Assembly: GCA_938022485.1 (NCBI GenBank)
Contig: CALIEE010000105.1
Location: 1-5,811, forward strand
Direction of reading: 5' to 3'
From: an uncultured bacterium
GTDB taxonomy: Bacteria > Bdellovibrionota_C > UBA2361 > SZUA-149 > CALKYB01
Length of the DNA stretch: 5,811 nt
Shown here: piece after piece, positions 1 through 4,978 of the stretch
How positions within the stretch are numbered: the first letter of the stretch is position 1
Layout of the letters: each line of letters begins with the position of its first letter
Notes under the pieces: generated by a model
Database searches by the model: none
What the model was told of the DNA's origin: nothing
What the model saw: the letters and a program-made list of their open reading frames with translations, nothing else
Position numbers and translations under genes: made by a program

Positions 1-1
1 G

Positions 2-283
2 CAAAAACCTAAAAGTAAAAGTATTGAAAAGAAGTTCAACAAAGGTTCGGCTAAAGAGCTACGAGAGCTCAAGAAAGAGTTTTCCAAACTAGAGAAAAAA
101 ATTGAGAAGACCGAGAAATTGATTTCGGAGAACACCGAAAAATTGATTGAGATTACAAAAGATGGCTATGGTAAGGAAGCAGAAGAGTTATCCGGGCAGT
201 TAAAAAACTCTAAGTCTGAGCTCGAAGGGCTTTATCGTAATCTCGAGCAAACTATGGAAAAAATTGACTCGCTAGGTGATTAG
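2..283 (+). CDS. C-terminal fragment of a coiled-coil protein, probably an ABC-F family ATPase
   Basis: An open frame enters from the left edge and stops at TAG 281-283, giving the last 93 residues of a longer protein. It is very rich in Lys, Glu and Leu and should form a two-helix antiparallel coiled coil: one long helix (about residues 14-52), a turn around a DGYG motif (about 54-57), then a second helix ending in LEQTMEKIDSLGD. This size, position and layout resemble the C-terminal domain of ABC-F proteins (Uup/YheS type). ABC-F proteins are soluble tandem-ATPase factors that act on ribosomes, and some bind DNA through this domain. No ATP-binding motif lies inside the window, so the family call rests on the tail alone. 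Another coiled-coil protein is possible. No clear terminator follows; only a weak 6-bp dyad (295-300 with 318-323) is seen. Confidence 0.55.
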   Translation, partial: QKPKSKSIEKKFNKGSAKELRELKKEFSKLEKKIEKTEKLISENTEKLIEITKDGYGKEAEELSGQLKNSKSELEGLYRNLEQTMEKIDSLGD

Positions 284-337
284 TTCCCCTGCCTTTAGTA
301 AAATCTAAAAAAATACCTACTAATACACTCAATAATA

Positions 338-379
338 GCACCCTTTTAATGCTTTCTATCACAATGTTTCTAAGGGTGT
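338..379. repeat. Inverted repeat upstream of the cysteine-rich gene
   Basis: GCACCCTT (338-345) pairs with AAGGGTGT (372-379), giving 7 Watson-Crick pairs plus one G-T around a 26-base spacer. It lies about 60 bases before the start codon at 440. The spacer is long for a terminator and no T-run follows, so it is better read as a possible operator or leader structure. It could also be chance. Confidence 0.3.
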
Positions 380-411
380 GAAATTCAGAGGCCTCGCTGA
401 GACTTTCTCGG

Positions 412-439
412 TTTAAGGTCCATGACTTAAGGTTTTTTT
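412..439 (+). promoter_or_regulatory. Ribosome binding site inside a small hairpin, ahead of the gene at 440
   Basis: The Shine-Dalgarno-like TTAAGG (427-432) sits seven T residues before ATG 440, which supports that start. The same bases can pair backwards: TTTAAG (412-417) with CTTAAG (426-431) around an 8-base loop. This gives 5 Watson-Crick pairs plus one T-G and would partly hide the binding site in the mRNA. Confidence 0.4.
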
Positions 440-1075
440 ATGTTCAGGTTATGCCAACTGGTTTTTTGGCTTTTGCTGCCTGTGGGAGCAAATGCGACTT
501 GTCTCTGTTCGGCTAGTGGAGCCACTGAGGATCAGGCTTTGAATAACTATTATTCTAATTGTCAGACGAATCACAAAGAATGTTTAAGCTTAGAGGATGG
601 CTTTGTCTGTTCTAATCTGACCCAAAGTGAGCAGTCCACTCAGCAAGGCGCAAGCCGCTGTGGAGTAACTGTTCAGCAGCAATTTAGTGGGGCTTTGATT
701 GAAAATTCGATAGGTTCATCAGTGACCAGCCCTTTCAGGGGCAATTCCGAGGAGTCAACAATTAGAGCTCGGGAGGGCGATGAGAGTGTCTTTAGTGGGG
801 CTGATAGCTCGTTAACAAGAGCTAGAGAGAGGATTACCACGAGTCTAGGAGTAAATTCTACTAAGGATGACCTGGAAAGCATTTCTGAGCGGGGAGTCGG
901 GAAATCTCGAGAGAATCCCAGTGGGATTAGTTTTTCAGGTAGGCTCTCACGGGGCCAATTTTCAGCTTGTTGTTTTAACCTTGACCTTCAAGGCCCTAAG
1001 ATCCGAAGGATTTGCTTGGTTTTGAAGGGAGAATATAACCTGACCCAGCCGGGTATGGTTTGCAGACCGTTGTAA
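440..1075 (+). CDS. Secreted cysteine-rich protein of unknown function
   Basis: A 211-residue protein that I do not recognise. Residues 1-19 form a Sec signal peptide: a Phe/Leu/Trp-rich core ending in GANA, with likely cleavage before Thr20. The mature part has three zones. The first is an N-terminal cysteine cluster (Cys21, 23, 41, 48, 57, 74). The second is a Ser/Arg/Glu-rich, low-complexity middle (about 80-165) that looks disordered. The third is a C-terminal block with an adjacent Cys-Cys pair and two further cysteines ending at VCRPL. The ten mature cysteines are an even number, which fits five disulfides formed in the periplasm or outside the cell. No catalytic motif is visible. ATG 440 is chosen because a TTAAGG site precedes it at good spacing. 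It could be a surface or secreted structural protein. It has its own leader and no close operon partner. Confidence 0.75.
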   Translation: MFRLCQLVFWLLLPVGANATCLCSASGATEDQALNNYYSNCQTNHKECLSLEDGFVCSNLTQSEQSTQQGASRCGVTVQQQFSGALIENSIGSSVTSPFRGNSEESTIRAREGDESVFSGADSSLTRARERITTSLGVNSTKDDLESISERGVGKSRENPSGISFSGRLSRGQFSACCFNLDLQGPKIRRICLVLKGEYNLTQPGMVCRPL

Positions 1076-1130
1076 TTATGGCTAGAGCCAAAGCTAAAAC
1101 TACATATGCATAGTGCAGTATTCTTTACAG

Positions 1131-1142
1131 GGGTATAGACCC
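1131..1142. repeat. Short hairpin before the three-way junction
   Basis: GGGT (1131-1134) pairs with ACCC (1139-1142) around the loop ATAG. It is small but stands four bases before the larger folded element, so it may belong to the same RNA. Confidence 0.3.
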
Positions 1143-1145
1143 GAA

Positions 1146-1214
1146 TTTAAGGCCATGATAGCTAGTCAGCAGGAATCATGGGTAAAGTATTACCCGGCCT
1201 AAAGTAGTTTTTTT
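1146..1214 (+). promoter_or_regulatory. Compact three-way-junction structure followed by a T-tract
   Basis: Three helices meet with no unpaired base at the junction. The outer helix is AGGCC (1150-1154) with GGCCT (1196-1200). It can be extended past one A-A mismatch by TT 1147-1148 with AA 1202-1203, plus a T-G pair. Arm 1 is ATGAT (1155-1159) with ATCAT (1175-1179) around a 15-base loop. Arm 2 is GGGTAA (1180-1185) with TTACCC (1190-1195) around AGTA. Seven T residues follow at 1208-1214. It lies between the stop of the cysteine-rich gene and the PEP-CTERM gene. It could end transcription of the former, act as a leader element of the latter, or both. The pairing is seen directly; the role is inferred. 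It matches no riboswitch class I know. Confidence 0.45.
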
Positions 1215-1251
1215 AGTGTATTGTTTTTGAGCTTGGGCCAGCTTGAAATTG

Positions 1252-1280
1252 CGGCAGAAAATGCCGTTAAGGAGTAGGAG
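1252..1280 (+). promoter_or_regulatory. Leader hairpin and strong ribosome binding site of the PEP-CTERM gene
   Basis: CGGCA (1252-1256) pairs with TGCCG (1262-1266) around the loop GAAAA. The purine-rich AAGGAGTAGGAG follows (1269-1280) and ends 7 bases before ATG 1288. This double Shine-Dalgarno site decides the start at 1288. The hairpin just upstream could affect ribosome access or mRNA stability. Confidence 0.55.
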
Positions 1281-1287
1281 TGTTTCG

Positions 1288-2055
1288 ATGTCAAACTCAG
1301 TGTCAAAAGTAGTAAAAATTTGTTTCTTAGTTGTTCTTTTGAATTTAACCTTTAGCAGCTCTGCCTCAGCTTATGCGATTGATAGTCAGACGCGGTATGC
1401 TTTGGAAGGGTTGTTTGGTGGGTTCCTTAGGCCTGAAAGTGGTGAAGGGGATGTTTTTCGAGTGCGTTTCGAGGACATAGCCTTTGACGGTGTTCTTGAT
1501 GAGGCTACGGCCACTTTTCAAATTGAAGGAGATTTGGACGGGGAAATTACTAACCAGTCTGATGGAAGCGTTTTTGAAGCTACTATGAGTTTCTCGGTGC
1601 TTTACTCTGATCTTGATATTGGCGTTGATTCGGTTACGGGAGTTGCTTTTGATGCAATAGGTCGATCTGGTTCAGTGGCTGGATTAGGAGCCGGAACGTT
1701 TGAAGTTACTTCTAGTCTAGTTGATTTCAGTGTAGCTGGTGAGTCTAAATCAGCTAGTATTACCGATCGAAATAGTGAACGAGTTCAAGACCTCTACTCA
1801 GAGTTGGTAGGGTCAGGTTTCTTTGACTTGATTCTTGGAAACTTGGCTTTCATTGATGGAGAGGATGTTTTTAAAAGTTGGGTTCGAAGCACAGAAGCTC
1901 CTGTTATAAATGGCCAAAACTACAATTTTTACGGTGATTTTCACACTTCCGTTGCATCTACTGCAGCTGGAGCTGTGCCTGAGCCGGCTACTGTGGTGTT
2001 ACTTGGTCTTGCTTGTCTTGGACTAGCTGCTAGATCAAGAAGAGCAGCTGCTTAA
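1288..2055 (+). CDS. PEP-CTERM sorting domain-containing secreted protein
   Basis: A 255-residue protein exported by Sec and expected to be processed at its C-terminus by an exosortase. The signal peptide covers about residues 1-28 (Lys7/Lys10, hydrophobic core, SSSASA). The mature region is acidic, cysteine-free and rich in alternating polar and hydrophobic stretches, as in beta-rich surface proteins; I recognise no domain in it. The tail is a textbook PEP-CTERM signal: VPEPAT (230-235), a hydrophobic helix, then a basic end with RSRR. In this family the tail directs the protein to EpsH-type exosortase, usually in bacteria making exopolysaccharide or biofilm matrix. No exosortase lies in this window. 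The frame is open upstream to a TTG at 1243, but ATG 1288 is preferred for its strong binding site and proper signal peptide. Two hairpins end the gene, so it seems to be a single transcription unit. Confidence 0.9.
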   Translation: MSNSVSKVVKICFLVVLLNLTFSSSASAYAIDSQTRYALEGLFGGFLRPESGEGDVFRVRFEDIAFDGVLDEATATFQIEGDLDGEITNQSDGSVFEATMSFSVLYSDLDIGVDSVTGVAFDAIGRSGSVAGLGAGTFEVTSSLVDFSVAGESKSASITDRNSERVQDLYSELVGSGFFDLILGNLAFIDGEDVFKSWVRSTEAPVINGQNYNFYGDFHTSVASTAAGAVPEPATVVLLGLACLGLAARSRRAAA

Positions 2056-2076
2056 GCTAGACTCAAGCGAAAATAT

Positions 2077-2098
2077 CTCCTATTTTTGTAGGAGTTTT
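2077..2098 (+). terminator. First terminator-like hairpin after the PEP-CTERM gene
   Basis: CTCCTA (2077-2082) pairs with TAGGAG (2089-2094) around a T-rich loop and is followed by TTTT (2095-2098). It lies about 20 bases after the stop and is weaker than the hairpin just downstream. Confidence 0.45.
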
Positions 2099-2125
2099 AA
2101 AACCTCGCTTTGCGGGGTTTTTTTT
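2099..2125 (+). terminator. Rho-independent terminator
   Basis: AACCTCGC (2101-2108) pairs with GCGGGGTT (2112-2119), with one T-G pair and the loop TTT. A run of T continues to 2125. A short A-run precedes it, so the stem can grow into the T-run. It separates the PEP-CTERM gene from the metal operon. Confidence 0.85.
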
Positions 2126-2206
2126 AATGTTCGTGGATCCGTCAGCTTATGTCTGTTGGGGCAATTGAGCTGAGCAGCCATAACAATTTTAGGTAGATAA
2201 GCTTTA

Positions 2207-2851
2207 GTGTGTAGGTATTTTTATTTATTGCGGATTGCTGCTCTGATTTGCACGATCATTGCCCCTCAACAATCTGAGGCTCGTCCGATTTCCTTTCCAG
2301 GTGGAGTGACGCCGATGTTACGACACAACTGGGAGATGAATCGTTTGCATTTACATTACACTCCCCACCGGTTGCATTCATTGGGAGTGGCTGTTGAGGA
2401 GATTCGTGCCCGTGATCAGACTAATCTTTTTTTCCAATGGAATCGCCTGCTACTTCGAAGGAACAGAGAAAGGTCTCAACTTAATATATACAGTATGCTT
2501 GAGTCCGGAGTGACTAGAGTTAAAGATGAGGTCGAGCCTGCCCTAGGACTTACCTTTGCTGGAGACTGGGAAACCAGGCGATATCTTGCAGCTTACTCGG
2601 TTGGCTTTGAGCATGCTGCTGAGTTTGATAACGGATCCTTTCATCAAACTGCTAGGTTAGGTTTTGCACCTTATTTGGGCAACTATGGTTCGCTCCACAG
2701 CTGGTTAATGATACAATTGGAGCATCACCCTGAGGAGGAAGAGTCTACCCGTGTTGGGCCCGTGCTACGTTTTTTTAAGAGTGAATATTTGATTGAGTTA
2801 GGCGTCGATAATCAGAAGGATCTAAATTTTAACCTGGTAGTCAGATATTGA
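2207..2851 (+). CDS. Predicted outer-membrane beta-barrel protein, first gene of a metal-handling operon
   Basis: A 214-residue protein starting at GTG, with the weak site AGGT (2191-2194) upstream. Residues 1-25 form a signal peptide (hydrophobic 5-19, cleavage likely after SEA25). The mature chain has amphipathic stretches of about 10 residues broken by polar turns. It ends in FNLVVRY, an aromatic-terminated last strand as in outer-membrane barrels. Residues 40-57 hold five histidines, including LHLHY, which may bind metal. From memory, proteins with the same start (RPISFPGG) and ending (ARLGFAPYLGNYG, then LRFF and a final VRY) occur beside HMA and MerT-like genes in marine gammaproteobacteria. 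That is recall, not a search. Its stop TGA is part of the next gene's ribosome binding site, so it shares the operon with the HMA and MerT-like proteins. Role unproven: a metal-selective channel or sensor is a guess. Confidence 0.75.
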   Translation: MCRYFYLLRIAALICTIIAPQQSEARPISFPGGVTPMLRHNWEMNRLHLHYTPHRLHSLGVAVEEIRARDQTNLFFQWNRLLLRRNRERSQLNIYSMLESGVTRVKDEVEPALGLTFAGDWETRRYLAAYSVGFEHAAEFDNGSFHQTARLGFAPYLGNYGSLHSWLMIQLEHHPEEEESTRVGPVLRFFKSEYLIELGVDNQKDLNFNLVVRY

Positions 2852-2858
2852 GGGACAA

Positions 2859-3179
2859 ATGAAGAAAATATTATATTTGCTGGTTATTCTTGTTTCTTTG
2901 CCTGTTGCCGCGGAGTCCGCCAAGGTTAAGGTTACAGGCATGGTATGTGACTTTTGTGCGCGAGGAGTGGAGAAGAGTTTTAAGGGCAGGGACGATATTG
3001 AAAAGATTAATGTCAGTTTAGAGGACTCGCTAGTTGAGATACAGTTGAAAGAAAAATCTATTCTTTCGGATGAAGAAATTAGGAAAGTTATAACTGATAA
3101 CGGTCTTTCTGTTATTTCCATTGAGAGGGTTTCGGGCAAGTCTTCAGAGAAATCCCCTGCTAAAGCTAAAAGTCAGTAG
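2859..3179 (+). CDS. Periplasmic heavy-metal-associated (HMA, MerP-like) protein
   Basis: A 106-residue protein with a signal peptide (residues 1-18, ending VAA; cleavage could also fall after Ala21) and one HMA fold. The metal site GMVCDFC (27-33) places Cys30 and Cys33 in the usual GMxCxxC loop after the first strand. The pattern of strand, helix (33-42), strand (48-54), strand (57-63), helix (70-81) and strand (83-90) follows the family. MerP, CopZ and P-type ATPase N-domains use this fold to carry Hg, Cu or similar soft metals. Export makes this a periplasmic carrier that would hand metal to, or take it from, the MerT-like protein encoded next. Asp-Phe between the cysteines differs from MerP's usual site, so mercury need not be the substrate. 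A Lys/Ser-rich tail (92-106) follows. GAGGGA (2850-2855) precedes the ATG and overlaps the upstream stop. The stop overlaps the next start by one base. Confidence 0.9.
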   Translation: MKKILYLLVILVSLPVAAESAKVKVTGMVCDFCARGVEKSFKGRDDIEKINVSLEDSLVEIQLKEKSILSDEEIRKVITDNGLSVISIERVSGKSSEKSPAKAKSQ

Positions 3180-3553
3180 TGAAGAGTTCTGGTCGGCGCA
3201 TAGTTAGTTTTCTGACTTTGTTTAGCTCCATAGGTACTCTAGTTTGTTGTGCTCTCCCTGCTCTGTTTGTTTCGCTCGGGGCAGGAGCAGTATTCGCTGG
3301 ATTAGTATCGAATTTTCCTCAACTTATTTGGTTATCTCGCTACAAGATAGAAATTTTCTTTTTTGCAGCGGTGATGCTTATTGCTTCAGGTTTGCTACGC
3401 TATCTGAATAGATCCAATCAATGTCCAGTGGAGAAGGATCTGGCAAAAGCATGTCTTGATGCCAAAAATGCAAGTGATTGGATATTTCCTCTGTCTTTGG
3501 TTTGCTTTGTTGTGGGGGGATTCTTTGCTTTTGTTGCTCCCCATTTGATTTAA
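3179..3553 (+). CDS. MerT-like inner-membrane metal transport protein
   Basis: A 124-residue membrane protein with three hydrophobic segments (about 10-43, 57-73 and 102-121). The first carries the Cys23-Cys24 pair followed by ALP. A second cysteine pair, Cys82 and Cys92, lies in the loop between segments 2 and 3. This layout copies MerT, which has vicinal cysteines in helix 1 and two more in a cytoplasmic loop and moves Hg(II) from MerP across the inner membrane. Sequence likeness beyond this layout is modest, and no merA or merR is nearby, so the metal is open. Translation starts at GTG 3179 within TAGTG, sharing a base with the HMA gene's stop and lacking a clear ribosome binding site, so translational coupling is likely. 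The stop is 9 bases from the end of the convergent merC-like gene, and no terminator is seen between them. Confidence 0.85.
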   Translation: MKSSGRRIVSFLTLFSSIGTLVCCALPALFVSLGAGAVFAGLVSNFPQLIWLSRYKIEIFFFAAVMLIASGLLRYLNRSNQCPVEKDLAKACLDAKNASDWIFPLSLVCFVVGGFFAFVAPHLI

Positions 3554-3562
3554 CAGCTTTGT

Positions 3563-3958
3563 CTAGGAGTGAACTCCACAATTGGCTTTGTTGCAAAGAG
3601 AAAAATTGTAGAAATGCCCAATTGCGATAATCACCCCACCTATGACAGTCATGATTTTCTCACCGGCTTCGCCCAAAAGGTCATGGCCAAAAAGAAAGCC
3701 TCCGATAAGAAAAGAAATACCTAGACCACAAAGTAGGTAAATATTTTTGCTTTTGTGTTTTCGGCAGCCCAGAATTAAAGCCGCCAAACTAGTTGGAATA
3801 ATCGCTAGAAGGAGCCAGCCGTGAAGAGCTTCTCCTTTAAAAATGTTCGCCAGAGATAAAGGAAAAGCTACAATTATAAACGGGAGTAGCAAGCAATGAA
3901 TCAGGCATAAAACTGATAGGGCTATTGCAGCTCTGTCTAAAACAGTTTGTTTGAACAT
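3563..3958 (-). CDS. MerC-domain inner-membrane protein
   Basis: A 131-residue protein with four hydrophobic segments (about 9-38, 46-63, 73-91 and 101-118). The first has Asp8 and the motif CLIHCLLLP with Cys18, His21 and Cys22, the hallmark of the MerC family. Other candidate metal ligands are Cys65/His68, His92, His115 with Cys122, and a C-terminal Cys127/His130. Tn21 MerC imports mercury, but many chromosomal MerC-domain proteins with this CxxHC motif and His/Cys tail occur without a mer operon, some beside zinc-uptake genes. Here it faces the HMA/MerT-like operon tail to tail, so the two are probably controlled separately. ATG 3958 is preceded by only a weak AGG, 10 bases upstream. A plausible sigma-70 promoter lies at 4077-4106. 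The family call is firm; the metal is unknown. Confidence 0.88.
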   Translation of the reverse strand: MFKQTVLDRAAIALSVLCLIHCLLLPFIIVAFPLSLANIFKGEALHGWLLLAIIPTSLAALILGCRKHKSKNIYLLCGLGISFLIGGFLFGHDLLGEAGEKIMTVIGGVIIAIGHFYNFSLCNKANCGVHS

Positions 3959-3988
3959 TTTGATTTCGCCTATCAGCCGATAAAATTA

Positions 3989-4023
3989 CCTTCTGGCTCC
4001 TCTAATTTAGGGGGACCGGAAGG
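3989..4023 (+). repeat. Long imperfect hairpin upstream of the merC-like gene
   Basis: CCTTCTGGCTCCTCT (3989-4003) pairs with AGGGGGACCGGAAGG (4009-4023) around the loop AATTT. It has 14 of 15 pairs if T-G is allowed, with one C-A mismatch. The three T-G pairs become mismatches in RNA from the opposite strand, so the fold favours plus-strand RNA. Only four T residues follow, after two other bases, so it is a poor terminator. It may be a repeat element or part of an unseen small RNA. On the minus strand it would lie in the merC leader as a weaker stem. Confidence 0.5.
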
Positions 4024-4037
4024 ACTTTTACGCCACC

Positions 4038-4052
4038 TGCAAATTTTTTGCA
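4038..4052. repeat. Perfect short dyad in the merC leader
   Basis: TGCAAA (4038-4043) and TTTGCA (4047-4052) flank TTT. It lies about 20 bases downstream of the transcription start expected from the promoter at 4077-4106, a place where an operator could act. No known operator is matched. Confidence 0.3.
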
Positions 4053-4076
4053 ATTAGCTCAGCCCTAGGCCTTTAT

Positions 4077-4106
4077 TTTATATTTAAGTGGAAATCTGAG
4101 AAGCAA
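4077..4106 (-). promoter_or_regulatory. Putative sigma-70 promoter of the merC-like gene
   Basis: On the minus strand, TTGCTT (4106-4101) and TATAAA (4082-4077) are separated by 18 bases, close to the -35 and -10 consensus. It points at the merC-like gene and would give a leader of roughly 110 bases containing both the dyad at 4038-4052 and the hairpin at 3989-4023. Confidence 0.45.
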
Positions 4107-4161
4107 ACTGTCTAGTTTGAGATAGTTTTGGCTTGCTCAGCAAGGGATGAAATTGGGCATA

Positions 4162-4194
4162 AAAAAGCCGGTTGGTAATAACAACCGGCTTTTT
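4162..4194 (-). terminator. Strong bidirectional terminator after the second PEP-CTERM gene
   Basis: GCCGGTTG (4167-4174) pairs perfectly with CAACCGGC (4182-4189) around a 7-base loop. It is flanked by an A-run on the left and a T-run on the right, so it can end transcripts from either side. It lies 56 bases past the stop of the minus-strand PEP-CTERM gene, its likely owner, and isolates the merC promoter from it. Confidence 0.9.
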
Positions 4195-4249
4195 AGTATT
4201 TTGTCCTAGACTGGTGTTTTGTTGCCCAGCCTAATGGAAACCTACTCAG

Positions 4250-4978
4250 CTACTGGTTCGCCTTGCGACGTCTCATCAAGGCAATCGCACCTAGTGAAAG
4301 AAGAGTAAGAGTAGCTGGCTCTGGAACCTCTGATCCTGGAACCATAGGATCTGGACCGCTGGGATCAACAGGATCGCTTGGGTCAAGCGGGTCGACAAGT
4401 CCACCTATAATTTCTCCTGCAGCAAAGAATCCCTCTCCTACAGTCACCCATTCGTCGAAGCCATTATTGTCTCTCGACTGGTCCCAAGAAAAAGTTAGAA
4501 TGTCCGACCCAGTAAAACCGTTGAAAAGAGAGATAGGAACAAACAGTTCAAGGTCAGCTCCGTTACCAAGAGGAGTAGCTGTTTCAGGCTCAGTTCCATC
4601 GTTGATTGTTAAAGGGCCCTGACTGCCATCGTAGGTCCAAATGCTTTGACCATTAATGGTCAAGTCAATTGCATCAATATCAAGCTCTCGTGCATTGCCA
4701 GTCTCCTGTGAGTCAAAAATGAAGGAGAAAAACAGGTCCATACCAACTCCAATAACTGGTAAGTCACTTAGAGCAATATCTCCCATTCCTGTCCTTGAAG
4801 TTGCCAGTTCCTGAGCGAAAATTGATTGTGGATAGACTACTGTTCCGTCGATGAAGGCGCCGTCGTTTAATGCGACATTAGCCTCGTCTCCCCCAATCGT
4901 TATGGCAGATGCCGTAGAAAGCGGAAGAAGTAACCCTACCACATAAACAAATAAAATTCTCTTATACAAAGAAGTCAT
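4250..4978 (-). CDS. PEP-CTERM sorting domain-containing secreted protein with a Asp-Pro repeat linker
   Basis: A 242-residue exported protein. The signal peptide covers residues 1-25 (basic KR at 6-7, Leu/Val core, STASA). The mature part is acidic, cysteine-free and looks beta-rich: short hydrophobic strands with many Gly, Asp and Asn turns, including DLFFSFIFDSQE and DILTFSWDQSRDNNGFDEW. I recognise no named domain. Residues 195-214 form a linker of five Asp-Pro dipeptides that sets the body off from the membrane. The C-terminus is a classic PEP-CTERM signal: VPEPAT (218-223), a hydrophobic helix, then MRRRK. An exosortase would cut near PEP and pass the protein to the surface or matrix; none is encoded here. 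GGAG (4992-4989) lies 10 bases before the ATG at 4978. The gene has its own terminator and long upstream region, so it is probably monocistronic. Confidence 0.9.
   Translation of the reverse strand: MTSLYKRILFVYVVGLLLPLSTASAITIGGDEANVALNDGAFIDGTVVYPQSIFAQELATSRTGMGDIALSDLPVIGVGMDLFFSFIFDSQETGNARELDIDAIDLTINGQSIWTYDGSQGPLTINDGTEPETATPLGNGADLELFVPISLFNGFTGSDILTFSWDQSRDNNGFDEWVTVGEGFFAAGEIIGGLVDPLDPSDPVDPSGPDPMVPGSEVPEPATLTLLSLGAIALMRRRKANQ
4353..4397 (-). repeat. Five degenerate 9-bp tandem units coding for Asp-Pro repeats
   Basis: Read on the plus strand, five consecutive 9-base units start GGACC, GGATC, GGATC, GGGTC and GGGTC. Each encodes one Asp-Pro-x step of the linker before the PEP-CTERM tail. 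Length changes in multiples of 9 would stay in frame, so linker length could vary between strains. Confidence 0.6.

Noticed and set aside
1131..1204. Cyclic di-GMP or other known riboswitch at the three-way junction
   Set aside because: The conserved sequence blocks of GEMM, TPP and cobalamin riboswitches are absent; only the general junction shape is shared.
1243..1287. Upstream TTG start for the first PEP-CTERM gene
   Set aside because: It would add a basic 15-residue leader before the signal peptide and run through the hairpin and Shine-Dalgarno site that serve ATG 1288.
2207..3958. Classical mercury-resistance (mer) operon
   Set aside because: merP-, merT- and merC-like genes are present, but no merR, merA or MerR-type operator is seen, and the gene order is not that of Tn21/Tn501.
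4054..4062. tRNA D-arm-like TTAGCTCAG
   Set aside because: No acceptor stem, anticodon arm or T-arm surrounds it.
3959..4110. Zur (zinc regulator) box upstream of the merC-like gene
   Set aside because: Some MerC-domain genes are zinc-regulated, but no convincing GTTATA/TATAAC-type palindrome is present.
4263..4622. Plus-strand open frame of 119 codons
   Set aside because: It lies wholly antisense to the clear PEP-CTERM gene, and its Gly/Ser/Pro-rich product is the shadow of the Asp-Pro repeat.
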